This document shows positions 1 to 8,500 of a stretch of 16,847 nt of DNA, one piece after another. The stretch lies in contig JAIRSA010000075.1 in assembly GCA_031255695.1 (NCBI GenBank), positions 1 through 16,847 of the forward strand, read 5' to 3'. Source of the DNA: Eubacteriales Family XIII. Incertae Sedis bacterium (lineage in GTDB: Bacteria; Bacillota; Clostridia; Peptostreptococcales; Anaerovoracaceae). The notes under the pieces were generated by a model that saw nothing but the letters and a program-made list of their open reading frames with translations, was not told the DNA's origin and searched no databases. The translations under genes were made by a program, and so were the position numbers. Within the stretch, counting starts at the first letter, position 1, and each line of letters starts with the position of its first letter.

Positions 1-8
1 AGAAACCG

Positions 9-377
9 CTACCTCGTTGGCACGATCTCCAGCCAGTAGCCATCGGGATCGGTGATGAAGTAGATCCCCATGCCTTCATTTTCATAGCATATGACGCCCA
101 TCTCCTTATGCTTCTTGTATGCGGCGTCGAAATCGTCCACGCGGAACGCCAGATGGAATTCGTTGTCGCCCAGGCTATACGGCTCTTTCCTGTCCCTGAG
201 CCAGGTCAGCTCCAGCTGGTGCCCGGATTCCCCGTCGCCCATGAACTCCAGTATGAAGCTGCCGTCCGCGCTTTCCTTGCGCCTTTCGGTCTTCAGCCCC
301 AGGGCTTCTTCGTAGAATTTCCTGCTTTTTTCTAGATCCAACACATTGAAGTTGTTGTGTACCATCTTGAAATTCAT
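9..377 (-). CDS. VOC-superfamily (glyoxalase I-like) protein
   Basis: Small single-domain protein of 122 residues of the vicinal oxygen chelate fold, the family of lactoylglutathione lyase (glyoxalase I) and related metal enzymes. Seen: an N-terminal VHNNFNVLDLEKSRKFYEEA segment (family strand-helix start with a candidate metal His), a QLELTW strand, NEFHLAFRVDD with a second His, and the C-terminal ITDPDGYWLEIVP motif whose Glu is usually a metal ligand. The His/Glu pattern fits a metal-dependent isomerase such as methylglyoxal detoxification, but VOC proteins are too diverse for a firm substrate. Start: an in-frame GTG exists at 384-386, but it overlaps the AGGTG ribosome binding site that sits 6 nt before the ATG at 375-377, so I prefer the ATG. 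It lies 206 nt after nrdJ on the same strand with no promoter visible to me, so readthrough from nrdJ is possible. Confidence 0.85.
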   Translation of the reverse strand: MNFKMVHNNFNVLDLEKSRKFYEEALGLKTERRKESADGSFILEFMGDGESGHQLELTWLRDRKEPYSLGDNEFHLAFRVDDFDAAYKKHKEMGVICYENEGMGIYFITDPDGYWLEIVPTR

Positions 378-393
378 AATGTTCACCTGCTTT

Positions 394-465
394 CATTGCG
401 CGCCCATCCACGTTCGCGCACCTATCTACATTTGCGCGCCCATCCACGTTTGCGCACCTTCCAAC
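394..465. repeat. 18-bp tandem array, four imperfect units
   Basis: Four adjacent 18-bp units start at 394, 412, 430 and 448. Units 1 and 3 share the core GCGCGCCCATCCAC, and units 2 and 4 share the core GCGCACCT, so the array also looks like a duplicated 36-bp dimer. It is immediately upstream of the VOC gene. In one minus-strand frame it would read as a six-residue ANVDGR-type repeat, but that frame has no other sign of coding. Confidence 0.85.
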
Positions 466-480
466 CGGCTGCGTTATTTG

Positions 481-571
481 CAAACGGCCGGAAGGCGCCA
501 TCTGAAAGCCCTCGCGTTCAGCGTGGCCGGGACTCACCGGGAAGTCCAAACGGCGGGAAGGTGCCATCCGA
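481..571. repeat. Direct repeat pair, about 25 bp, in nrdJ-VOC gap
   Basis: Two copies of a CAAACGGCSGGAAGG-containing segment lie at 481-505 and 547-571, with 22 of 25 positions identical. Both are between the nrdJ stop and the 18-bp tandem array. No function is evident and there is no T-run to make a terminator. Confidence 0.75.
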
Positions 572-583
572 GAACTCCCCACA

Positions 584-2935
584 CTATCTTATCGGGCATA
601 CGCCCGCTTCGCAGCCGTCGGTGCCGACGTCGTACTCCTGCTCTTCCTTTTCGTATTTCGATATGAGCGACGGTATGAACGGCTTCATGGCCGCCACACG
701 CCTCTCGAATTCATCCTGTGTGATCTCCTCATAGGGCAGCAGCTCGTAGAAACTGTCCTCGAAGGCCAGGAATGACAGCGCTACCGTGTCGTCCCAGTGC
801 TCCCACACCCATTCTTCCACCTGCTCCCATTCGCCGTCGCGTACATGGACGGTGATGGAGCAGTTGTGATCGACATAGTTCTCCATGAACATACGGTAGA
901 TCTCCAGCTGTTCCACCGCGCTCACGTCGCGCTTGATCTTGCCAGCCGGCGCCTGGATCGGGAACTCCACCACCTTCGTCGTGCAGTTTTCCTCAGACTG
1001 CCCATTCTCCGGGAAAACGGGATAGCCAAGCTCTGTGCAGACCTTTGCCAGCGGATCGTCGCTGCTGATGCGGATCCGCCTGACGTAGTAGGGCGCATGC
1101 GAGAAATGCACGCCGCTCGACACGACGGGCAGCAGGCTCAATGTCCCTTCCGGCTTTATGGTCGTGACCAAAAGCGGCTTCTCCATGCCCAGCTCTTCAG
1201 CGTACTCGGCGGCCGCCCGCTTCGCGGCCTCCCTCAGCTCGGCCAGCAGCTGCTCCTGCTCCTCGCGCGAGAGCTTCAGGGCGTTGGCCATGTCCTGCCA
1301 TCCCGTCAGCGAGCAGCCCAGAAGCTTGTCCCTCTGCTGGACCGCGTTCCATTCTGGTATCTCAAGCTCGGTGCACGTCATCCTGTAGCCCGCCCTGGCG
1401 GACAGCCGCTGCGCGTTAAGCAGGCCGGCGCGGTCAAGCCTCCCGTCATTCACGAAGCCCATCACATTTACGGTCGTGAGGTTGCAGAGGCCCTTGGAAT
1501 CGAGCAATATCTCCGCGCACGGGTTGACCCCCTGGAAATTCGGCCTCCGTTTGCTGCCGGCGACCTCGTTCACCCAGCCCGGCTCGCCGGAATACCGCAT
1601 CTGCTGTAGATGCCAGCGCAGTTCCTCCCTCGTCGGGCGCCTCGTATAATAGATCGAATTGTTGCTCATCTGGCGGTGGGCGATCTCCTGATCGATCACC
1701 CATTTCTCGTCCACCTTCTTGAACAGCTCGCTCTTGGCCTGTATGCAGTCCTTGTCGTCCTGGTCCAGCAGCACTATCTCCGCCGTCCGCCTGACCCCGC
1801 CGACAACCACATTCTCCCCGATTATATTCGCTATGTCCAGGCAGTCTATCGGATGCAGCCTGACGTAATCCGAAGTCGAGCGGCTCCCCGCCTTCTCGAT
1901 GGCCTTGCCGATCTTCATGAACATATTCTTCATGCTCTGGTGCCCGCTGGCGGTCCCGCCGAAAGTCCTGAGCTTGTCGCCCTTTGGCCTTACATTGTCA
2001 TAATTGAGTATGATAGTCGCGATCTTCCTGTATTCCGTGCTGTACAGCGCCTTGAGGAAATAGTCCATGGCCTGCACCCAGCCCTCCTTGCTGTCGCCTA
2101 TCGTGATCTTCATCGTGTCGTTGTGGCTGAACTCCAGCGAGGTGCTGTCCTGCCTGTGCGCCCTCAGCATGGGGGTGTACGATTCGTGTATGATCTCGAT
2201 GTCCGTCCTTATCGCCGGCAGCTTCGCGACATCCGACTTCAGCAGCCGTATGCCCACGCCGGAGCCCACCATCAGGAGGTAGAAGATATCGCGGAATGCG
2301 GAAAAGCTGTCTATCACCTGGAATGAGCAGTTGAAATTCGACATCGGGTAATATTTGGACACATCGGTGCTGCCGACCCAGAACGTCCTGCCCGAAAGGA
2401 ACTGCTTCAGGCCGTACACATTCCTGTACAGCTGCTCCGCCTCCTCCTTCGATGTGGGCACGAGGCTACAGTTGTATTCCACCGCCCGCCTTACGGTCTC
2501 CCACCAATATTCCCTGCGCGTCTCCTCCGGCACCCACCGCGAATATGTGCGGTAGTACACAAAGTTGCCCAGCTGGTTCATCGGCGACGGCATGTGCTTG
2601 AATTTGCTGACGAACTCGTCCGATATCACGCGCCCGTCCCGCCGCTTGCGCGCGTCGCGCGTCTTGTCGCGCTCATAGCGGTAGATGATGAATTTCTTCG
2701 CGGCGTCCTTCCTCTCGCTGGCCATCAGGAAGTCTTCGACCATGTCCTGGATGTCCTCCACATGGATCGGCCGCTCCGCAGTCTCCACCTGCCGCCCTAT
2801 CTCGGCGGCTATATTCCCTGAAAGCCCCTCGTCAATGCCGCCGGGCGTCTCCATCATCGCGTTCTCGACGGCCAGCTTGATCTTCAGCCCGTTGAAGTCT
2901 ACAAGCTTGCCGTCACGTTTGATCACAGTTTTCAT
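584..2935 (-). CDS. nrdJ: Adenosylcobalamin-dependent ribonucleotide reductase, class II monomeric type, with ATP-cone
   Basis: Cytosolic enzyme that reduces ribonucleotides, probably triphosphates, to deoxyribonucleotides using a B12-generated thiyl radical. Protein of 783 residues. Residues 3-95 look like an ATP-cone (VIKRDG start, KIKLAVENA, DIQDMVEDFL, KFIIYRYER), the usual overall-activity switch. The catalytic domain follows: C203 in NFNCSF, FGGTASG near 325-331, C473 and E475 in NPCAEILL (radical Cys and its acid partner), C484 in GLCNLTTVNV, and the C-terminal relay pair C775/C780 in the CEAGVCPIR tail. These match the Lactobacillus leichmannii RTPR pattern (C119, C408, E410, C419, C731, C736). 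That prototype of about 739 residues lacks the cone. ATG start; the ribosome binding site is not obvious (GGGATGAAAGACAGGT precedes it). It has its own promoter and NrdR-like box upstream. Confidence 0.95.
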   Translation of the reverse strand: MKTVIKRDGKLVDFNGLKIKLAVENAMMETPGGIDEGLSGNIAAEIGRQVETAERPIHVEDIQDMVEDFLMASERKDAAKKFIIYRYERDKTRDARKRRDGRVISDEFVSKFKHMPSPMNQLGNFVYYRTYSRWVPEETRREYWWETVRRAVEYNCSLVPTSKEEAEQLYRNVYGLKQFLSGRTFWVGSTDVSKYYPMSNFNCSFQVIDSFSAFRDIFYLLMVGSGVGIRLLKSDVAKLPAIRTDIEIIHESYTPMLRAHRQDSTSLEFSHNDTMKITIGDSKEGWVQAMDYFLKALYSTEYRKIATIILNYDNVRPKGDKLRTFGGTASGHQSMKNMFMKIGKAIEKAGSRSTSDYVRLHPIDCLDIANIIGENVVVGGVRRTAEIVLLDQDDKDCIQAKSELFKKVDEKWVIDQEIAHRQMSNNSIYYTRRPTREELRWHLQQMRYSGEPGWVNEVAGSKRRPNFQGVNPCAEILLDSKGLCNLTTVNVMGFVNDGRLDRAGLLNAQRLSARAGYRMTCTELEIPEWNAVQQRDKLLGCSLTGWQDMANALKLSREEQEQLLAELREAAKRAAAEYAEELGMEKPLLVTTIKPEGTLSLLPVVSSGVHFSHAPYYVRRIRISSDDPLAKVCTELGYPVFPENGQSEENCTTKVVEFPIQAPAGKIKRDVSAVEQLEIYRMFMENYVDHNCSITVHVRDGEWEQVEEWVWEHWDDTVALSFLAFEDSFYELLPYEEITQDEFERRVAAMKPFIPSLISKYEKEEQEYDVGTDGCEAGVCPIR

Positions 2936-3055
2936 ACCTGTCTTTCATCCCTTCTTTACCGTATTTGTGCCGCCGGACGCCACGGCCACAGCATGGCGGG
3001 CGGGCACACGTCCCTCCAACATATGGATACTAAAAGCCGATTATTTCTGTCTGGA

Positions 3056-3071
3056 ATACATTATATAGTAT
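3056..3071 (-). promoter_or_regulatory. Putative NrdR box over the nrdJ -10
   Basis: The 16-mer ATACATTATATAGTAT matches the known NrdR consensus acaCwAtATaTwGtgt at 13 of 16 positions on the plus strand and is nearly palindromic. It covers the nrdJ -10 hexamer, where a repressor would block transcription. NrdR boxes normally come in pairs. Candidate partners here are weak: 3014-3029 (8 of 16, 42 bp away centre to centre) and 3027-3042 (8 of 16, 29 bp away). Confidence 0.55.
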
Positions 3072-3088
3072 TGGCACCCATGGTTCAA
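3060..3088 (-). promoter_or_regulatory. nrdJ promoter (sigma-70 type)
   Basis: Reading the minus strand, TTGAAC (3083-3088) is followed by a 17-nt spacer and a perfect TATAAT (3060-3065). Expected transcription start is near 3053, giving a leader of about 118 nt before the nrdJ ATG. It points only towards nrdJ. Spacing and the -10 are consensus; the -35 matches 4 of 6. Confidence 0.75.
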
Positions 3089-3164
3089 GGGTTTTCTGGG
3101 ATTTTTTTCGGAGTGGCGGAAGTGGCAGGGAAGGGGGGTGGCAGGGGGCGGAGTGACATACATA

Positions 3165-3215
3165 GGAGGCGGCATGGCCCCGCGCACAGAACGCGTGGCA
3201 GCCCATGCCGCCTCC
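3165..3215. repeat. 13-bp perfect inverted repeat
   Basis: GGAGGCGGCATGG at 3165-3177 is perfectly complementary to CCATGCCGCCTCC at 3203-3215, separated by 25 nt. It is downstream of the NCS1 gene stop. It could fold as a hairpin in that transcript, but no T-run follows on the minus strand, so it is not a standard intrinsic terminator. Confidence 0.75.
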
Positions 3216-3252
3216 AGCGTAACTCACAGAATGCGTGGCAGCCCATGCCGCC
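3185..3252. repeat. 28-bp direct repeat pair
   Basis: Copies at 3185-3212 and 3225-3252 (CACAGAAYGCGTGGCAGCCC then ATGCCGCC) differ at one base. The first copy contains most of the right arm of the 13-bp inverted repeat, so the second copy offers an alternative partner for the left arm. Confidence 0.85.
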
Positions 3253-3298
3253 GTCCCCCCTGTTGCGATCCGGCGTAACGATCCGGGCGATGGCTAGG

Positions 3299-4834
3299 CT
3301 AGGCGCCGGCGGGCTTTTTGCGGAGGGCCTCCAGCGCCAGATAGACGATGAAGCCGACGGCGAAACCGAATATGTAGGCGTTCGCGGATATCATCTTGAA
3401 CAGGCCTGTGCTGCCGAGCGCCGTCGCCGACCCGATAGTCGGCAGAATGAAGCCGCAGATCCACGCGGCCACGGCATTCATGTTGAGGCCGTGCGTATAC
3501 CAATATTTTCCGGATTTCCCTTGGTAGAGCGACATCACGTCCGCTTCCCTTTTCTTGACGATGTAGTAGTCGGCTATGAAGATCGCCGCTATGGGGGCAA
3601 GTATGCCGCCATATACGTTCAGCCAGCCGATGATATAGTTCCCGGCGTCGCTCAGTATCCACCATGGGCGGTAGAGCACCGCTATGGCGCAGGAGATGAG
3701 CGCGCCGAGGCGGTAGCTTATGCGCTTCGGCCAGAGGTTGGAGAAGCCGTTCGCAGGCGCGACTATATTTGCGGCGATGTTCGTCGTGACTGTGGCTATG
3801 ACCACGCCGAAACCGATCAGGAAGGTTATGACGGGGCGGTCTATATGATTCAGGGCCTCGGTCGGGTCGAAGATCGGCAAGCCGTTGCCTCCGAGGTTCA
3901 CAAGCTTCGTCGCCTGCGCGAAGAATGCGCCGACGAATGCGCAGACCGCCATGGTGATGGGCATGCCAAAGAGCTGCCCCTTGAACTGGGCGGACTGGCT
4001 CGACGCGTAGCGCGAGAAGTCGGGGATGTTCAGCGCCATGGTGGCCCAAAAGGCGACGCTTGATGTCAGCCCGGCCATGAAGATGTACCAGAACCCGCCA
4101 TTGGCCTCGATGAGGGCAGTGTCGGACGCTGCGCGTATCACATCGCCGAATGTGTAGGTGTTGCCGGCGGCATCGCCATTGCCGGCAAGCATGAAGGACC
4201 AGACGAACAGGCAGAAGGTCAGGATGATGAGCACAGGCGCGCCGATGGCCTCGAATATCTTGATAGACCCCGCGCCGCCTGCGGTTATGGCGCAGGCCAG
4301 CGCCAGGAAGACAAAGAAGCCTACATAATGCGCATTGTCCATATCCCTTATGGAAGGCACGAACACGGACGCCATGGCGACAAGCGCCCCGCCCCCGAAC
4401 CAGGACTGTATGGCGTTCCAGCCGCAGGCGGTGACGGCCCTGGACAATGAAGGGATGTGCGCGCCGACGGTGCCGAAGGTCATGCGGGCGAAAACAGGGA
4501 AGGGGATGCCGTATTTCGTGCCGACGTGGGAATTCAGCTGGATGGGTATAAGGATGATGAGGTTGCCGAGCGCTACGTTCAGCACGGCCATCCAGGGGGA
4601 CAGGCCCATGGCGACAAGGCCGGAGGCCATTGTGAACGCTGGAAGGCAGACCGACATGCCTATCCAGAGCGAGGCGATGTTATAGGTGCTCCAGTTCCGT
4701 TGCGCCACTGATGTGGGCGCCAGGCTTTTGTTGAAGTACTTGGAGCCGGCGAGCTCCGCGCGGGCCGCGGCCGTAAGCTCAAAAAGGCCTCTCCGGGCCT
4801 CGCGGGTAGGGGCTGGCTGTGCAGAGTATGGCAT
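3299..4834 (-). CDS. NCS1-family nucleobase/hydantoin:cation symporter
   Basis: Inner-membrane secondary transporter of the Mhp1/PucI/CodB family, which imports cytosine, uracil, allantoin or hydantoins with Na+ or H+. Numbered from the upstream in-frame ATG at 4844-4846, the protein has about 12 hydrophobic segments and the family signatures NKSLAPTSVAQRNWSTYNIA (39-58), GIPFPVFARMTFG (113-125), GWNAIQSWFGGG (142-153) and NIPDFSRYA (273-281). W143/Q147, W267 and a TM8 Asn (N360 or nearby) align plausibly with the Mhp1 ligand residues W117/Q121, W220 and N318. This supports a planar heterocycle substrate but does not say which. Start: that ATG is itself part of the ribosome binding site, since GGAGGT (4839-4844) lies 4 nt before the ATG at 4832-4834, so the product is 511 residues. 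It sits 81 nt downstream of the TetR gene on the same strand and may be the last gene of the efflux operon. Confidence 0.9.
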   Translation of the reverse strand: MPYSAQPAPTREARRGLFELTAAARAELAGSKYFNKSLAPTSVAQRNWSTYNIASLWIGMSVCLPAFTMASGLVAMGLSPWMAVLNVALGNLIILIPIQLNSHVGTKYGIPFPVFARMTFGTVGAHIPSLSRAVTACGWNAIQSWFGGGALVAMASVFVPSIRDMDNAHYVGFFVFLALACAITAGGAGSIKIFEAIGAPVLIILTFCLFVWSFMLAGNGDAAGNTYTFGDVIRAASDTALIEANGGFWYIFMAGLTSSVAFWATMALNIPDFSRYASSQSAQFKGQLFGMPITMAVCAFVGAFFAQATKLVNLGGNGLPIFDPTEALNHIDRPVITFLIGFGVVIATVTTNIAANIVAPANGFSNLWPKRISYRLGALISCAIAVLYRPWWILSDAGNYIIGWLNVYGGILAPIAAIFIADYYIVKKREADVMSLYQGKSGKYWYTHGLNMNAVAAWICGFILPTIGSATALGSTGLFKMISANAYIFGFAVGFIVYLALEALRKKPAGA

Positions 4835-4866
4835 ACTTACCTCCATGTAGATTCTGTGTCTGTAAC

Positions 4867-4876
4867 ATATTAATAT
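4867..4876. promoter_or_regulatory. AT-rich palindrome between TetR and NCS1 genes
   Basis: ATATTAATAT is a perfect 10-bp palindrome in an AT-rich patch of the 81-nt TetR-NCS1 gap. On the minus strand TACAAT next to it resembles a -10, but I find no -35 at a proper distance. It may mark a weak promoter or operator for the transporter. Confidence 0.25.
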
Positions 4877-4915
4877 TGTATAATTCCATCCTGCAGCACA
4901 TACAGCCGTATATTG

Positions 4916-5551
4916 CTATTCATCGTTGCCCATTGCTGTACGTTGCAGCAGGCCACTAAAAATTATCTCGTAGAAATCCTTGTTGTCCTGCGAAAATCCG
5001 GAGAAGCTGTCGGGCATTTCCTCCATGCTGGCCTTGCAGGCTATGGCGGTGTACAGATTGAAGGCGCCAATGACGCAGGCGGCGGCCGTGGCAGGGTCGC
5101 CAGGCCGGAACTCGCCGCTTTCCATACCCTTGCCGATAATGTCGATGAAGGTCCTGAATTTGTAGCTGAGTATCTTCTGCGCGGTTTCGGTCACGTTCGT
5201 GTCCGTGAAAAACTCGGTGTATAGCAGGAGGCTGGGGACGATCTTCTTTTCCTGAATCAGCCCGAACAGCATCTCCATCTCCATTTCGATGAACTGGCGC
5301 AGCTGCCCGCTGTAGGGGAGGGTCCTGTCGAGCCGCTCGCCGATGGACATGTACGGCACGGCGACCCGCGACTGCAGAAGCTCGACGAACAATGACTCCT
5401 TGCTGCTGAAATAGCCATAGATCGTGGTCTTCGCAAGCCCGGAACGCGCGGCGACCTCGGACATTTTCGTATTCATATAGCCTTTTTTCAAAAATGTTTC
5501 AAAAGCGGCGTCCAGCACCAGTTCCTTCTTTGACTCGCGGGTATCAGGCAT
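4916..5551 (-). CDS. TetR/AcrR-family transcriptional regulator
   Basis: One-component repressor of 211 residues, probably controlling the adjacent RND efflux operon. The N-terminal helix-turn-helix is clear: KKELVLDAAFETFLKKGY (8-25), then TKMSEVAARSGLAKTTIYGY (28-47) and FSSKESL, the classic TetR DNA-binding signature. The rest is a helical ligand-binding and dimer domain typical of QacR/AcrR types, with no recognisable ligand specificity. Start: ATG at 5549-5551 has GGGGAG 7 nt upstream, while the earlier in-frame ATG at 5564-5566 has no good site. With this start the gene overlaps the RND stop codon by 8 nt (ATGCCTGA), implying translational coupling, so regulator and pump are made from one transcript. 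A matching operator-like dyad lies just downstream of the operon promoter, suggesting autoregulation. Confidence 0.92.
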   Translation of the reverse strand: MPDTRESKKELVLDAAFETFLKKGYMNTKMSEVAARSGLAKTTIYGYFSSKESLFVELLQSRVAVPYMSIGERLDRTLPYSGQLRQFIEMEMEMLFGLIQEKKIVPSLLLYTEFFTDTNVTETAQKILSYKFRTFIDIIGKGMESGEFRPGDPATAAACVIGAFNLYTAIACKASMEEMPDSFSGFSQDNKDFYEIIFSGLLQRTAMGNDE

Positions 5552-8500
5552 GGGGCATCTCCCCATCCGCGCCCAGCAGGCCCGCAGCCTGCAGCCGCCG
5601 TATCTTCAGCTGCTTTCTGTAATTGCGCCTGTTGTTGTACCGGATGCTCCTGTCATCCACTATGGTGTAGATGACGGGGACGATTATAAGCGTTATCAAG
5701 GTAGAGAAGATCAGGCCGCCTATGACCGTTATGCCCATCGGTGCCTGCAGTTCGGCGCCGGAGCCGATCCCCAGCGAGAGCGGCAGCAGCCCCAGGCAGG
5801 TGGTAAGCCCTGTCATGAGGATCGGGCGCAGCCTGTACCGCCCGGCATTGACGATGGCCTCCTCCCTGGTTGGGTATATATTCTTGTTTTGGTTAATAAA
5901 GTCAATCAACAGTATAGAGTTGTTGACGACTATGCCAGACAGCATTATGATGCCGAGGAAGGCGACCAGGGAAAGCGGCGTATTCGTTATGAACAGCGCC
6001 AGGAAGGCGCCCGTCAGCGCGAACGGTATGGCCATCATGATGATGAAGGGCTGTATCAGCGATTCGAACTGGGAAGCCAGTATCATGTACACTATAAGGA
6101 TGGCGAGCATCAGCGCATAGAACAGGCTGGTGAACGAATCCACCATCTCCTGCATCTCGCCGCCCGCGCTCCAGTCATAGCCGTTAGGGAGCCTGATCGC
6201 GGAGAGCTCCCGCTCGATATCCGCCGATATGGACTGGAGATCGCGCCCGTTTATGCCGGCCGTGATGGTGGCCGTCCGGACCTGGTTCTCCCTGTCGATG
6301 CTCGCAGGCGAGTTGTCGTACACTATATCCGAGATGTCCCCGGCGCTTACGATCTGCCCAGAGGGCGAGGCTACAGCGATCTGTAGCATCTTCTCCACGG
6401 AATCGCTGTAGGTGGAATCCAGCGACAGGACTATGTCGGTCTCCGTGCCGTCGGATTTGAGCGTCGTGGCAGTGACGCCAAGCAGCGAGTTCTCGAGGGC
6501 CTGGGCAAGCTGGTAGGCCGTGATGCCGTAGAAGGCCGCGTTGTTGCGGTTGATGCGCACCTGGACCTCAGGCGTGCCGTCACCCATGCTGTTGCTCACG
6601 TTTATGGTGCCGGGGACGTTATTGATGATCTCGTAGAAATCGTTGGAGATTTCCCTCAGCGTGTCGAGATCGTTGCCGTGTATGGCGATCGATATCGGGC
6701 TGCCGGCCGTCGTGAAGCTCATCGACGAGGTCTCCGTGACGCTTATCTTCGCGCCGACCATCCTTTCAAGCTGGCCGGAGACTTCGCGCACTATCTCTGA
6801 CGTGCTCCTGATGCGCTCTTCCCTGTCGATCAGGGTGACCGATATGGATGCGGTATTCGCCGTCCCTGCGGCGAACAGCGAGGCCGCGCCGATGGAGACG
6901 GAATACGATGACAGTTCAGGTATGTTGTTGGCTATGTAGAACTCGGCGTCCGAGACGATCGCGTCGGTCGTCTCAAGCGAGGTGCCGTAAGGCGTCTCGA
7001 TCGAGACGGAGAAGCTGCTCTCGTCGGCACTGGGTATCAGCACGCCGCCCACCATGCCGGTGAGCATGGCAGACATCAGCAGCAGCGCGAGCGCGGCCGC
7101 TATCACGCTTTTCCTGTGCCTCAGCGCGTATTGCAGGAAATGCGCGTAGCCCTCGGTCAAGGCTTTTATAGCCTTTTCGAACTCCGGCAGTATGGGTATG
7201 CGCACGGCCCTCCTGCCAAGCAGGAACTTGTCGCTGATGTCGCCGCCGCGCAGCAGGCGCGAGCAAAGCATCGGCACCACAGTCAGGGCGACGACGAGCG
7301 AGCATATGAGCGCGAAGCTGATCGTGTACGAGAATTCCTTGAATATCGTCGCGGCAATGCCCTCCACGAAAACTATGGGCAGGAATACCGCGATCTTCGT
7401 CATCGTGGCGGCAAAGACCGGCATGGTCACTTCCCTCGTGCCCACGATGGCGGCATCGATGGTATCGTCTTTCAGGCTTCGTCGTCGGAATATGTTTTCC
7501 ATGACGACTATGGAGTCGTCGACGAGCATGCCTATGCCGACGGCCAGGCCGGACAGCGAAAGGATGTTCATGGTCAGCCCGGTGAAATACATCAATATAA
7601 ATGTGGCTATGATGGACGTCGGTATGGAAACGGCGATGATCAGCGTGGACGAAAGGCTGCGCAGGAAGAAGAAGCACACGATGACGGCAAGGATGCAGCC
7701 TGAGATCGCCGTCTCGGCCACGTTGTTCACGGAGCGGTTTATGAAATCCGCCTCGCTATATGATATGGTGAACTCGACGTCGGGGTTCAGGGCACTGAGC
7801 TCCGCAAGCGTGTCGTCTATGTTGCGGCAGACGGCGACTGTGTTGGCGACCGTCTGTTTCGTGACGTTTATGCCTATGGCGGGCACGCCGTTCACGCGCC
7901 CCGAAGTGGTGGTTTCCTTCTCGCGCTCCTCTATGGTCCCCAGGTCGCTGAGCTTGATCACCTCGCGCGTGGGGAGGAGCAGCGGGATCTGGCCGATCTC
8001 GTCCAATGTGCTGAACTCGCCTATGGTCCTGACTATCATGTTGCGCTCGCCGAGGGTGACGTCGCCGCTGGGCAGCGTGATGTTCTCGGCGGCAAGCACC
8101 TGGCTGAGCTGGGCCAGGGTAAGCCGGTAGCCCGACAGGCGCTCCTGGCTGATCTCGACGCGTATCTCGTTCTCGCGCCCGCCGAATGTCCTGACGGCGG
8201 CCACGCCCTCGGTGCGCTCAAATACAGGGGTGACATCCTCGTCCACGAATTTCTGGAGTTCGGTAAGCGGCATCTCGCTGGACGCATATATGACGGACAC
8301 TGGCATCATGGACGGATCCATGGCGTATATCATGGGCTTGCCCGCTTCCCCCGGAAGGAAGCCGCTGATCATCTCGACGTTCTCGCGCATATGCAGCGTG
8401 GCGAAATCCATGTCGGTGCCGTTCGCGAACTGCGCGATGACTACGGACATGCCGTCCATGGACATGGATGTGAGGGTGTCAAGGCTCTCCACGCGCGCGA

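Larger units (their letters stand above)
2936..3298. other. Intergenic region between NCS1 gene and nrdJ
   Basis: This 363-nt stretch has no convincing gene. Going left to right it holds the nrdJ leader of about 118 nt, including a GC-rich stem (2967-2974 with 2999-3007, one bulged base), the nrdJ promoter and NrdR-like box, a G-rich purine tract at 3128-3151, a 13-bp perfect inverted repeat (3165-3177 with 3203-3215), and a 28-bp direct repeat pair. I see no B12 riboswitch and no U-tract terminator for the NCS1 gene. Confidence 0.7.

Noticed and set aside
394..465. CRISPR array
   Set aside because: Units are 18 bp, directly adjacent and without unique spacers, and no cas genes are present.
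175..582. Minus-strand frame with ANVDGR-type repeats
   Set aside because: The repeats come from the 18-bp DNA array, and the frame overlaps most of the VOC gene. No coding signal beyond the repeats.
797..1609. Long plus-strand frame antisense to nrdJ
   Set aside because: It mirrors the codon pattern of nrdJ in GC-rich DNA, has no family motif and no ribosome binding site. The same holds for other antisense frames such as 1610-2326, 2993-4063, 5550-6386, 9080-10030 and 15706-16626.
2936..3060. Possible cobalamin riboswitch upstream of nrdJ
   Set aside because: The leader is only about 118 nt and I do not see the B12-box sequence or the larger fold. A B12 switch would also not be expected to repress the B12-dependent enzyme itself.
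3102..3109. T-run as intrinsic terminator on the plus strand
   Set aside because: No plus-strand gene lies upstream, and no strong stem directly precedes it.
3128..3151. G-quadruplex upstream of the nrdJ promoter
   Set aside because: Only three runs of three or more G plus pairs are present, so the standard four-run motif is not met.
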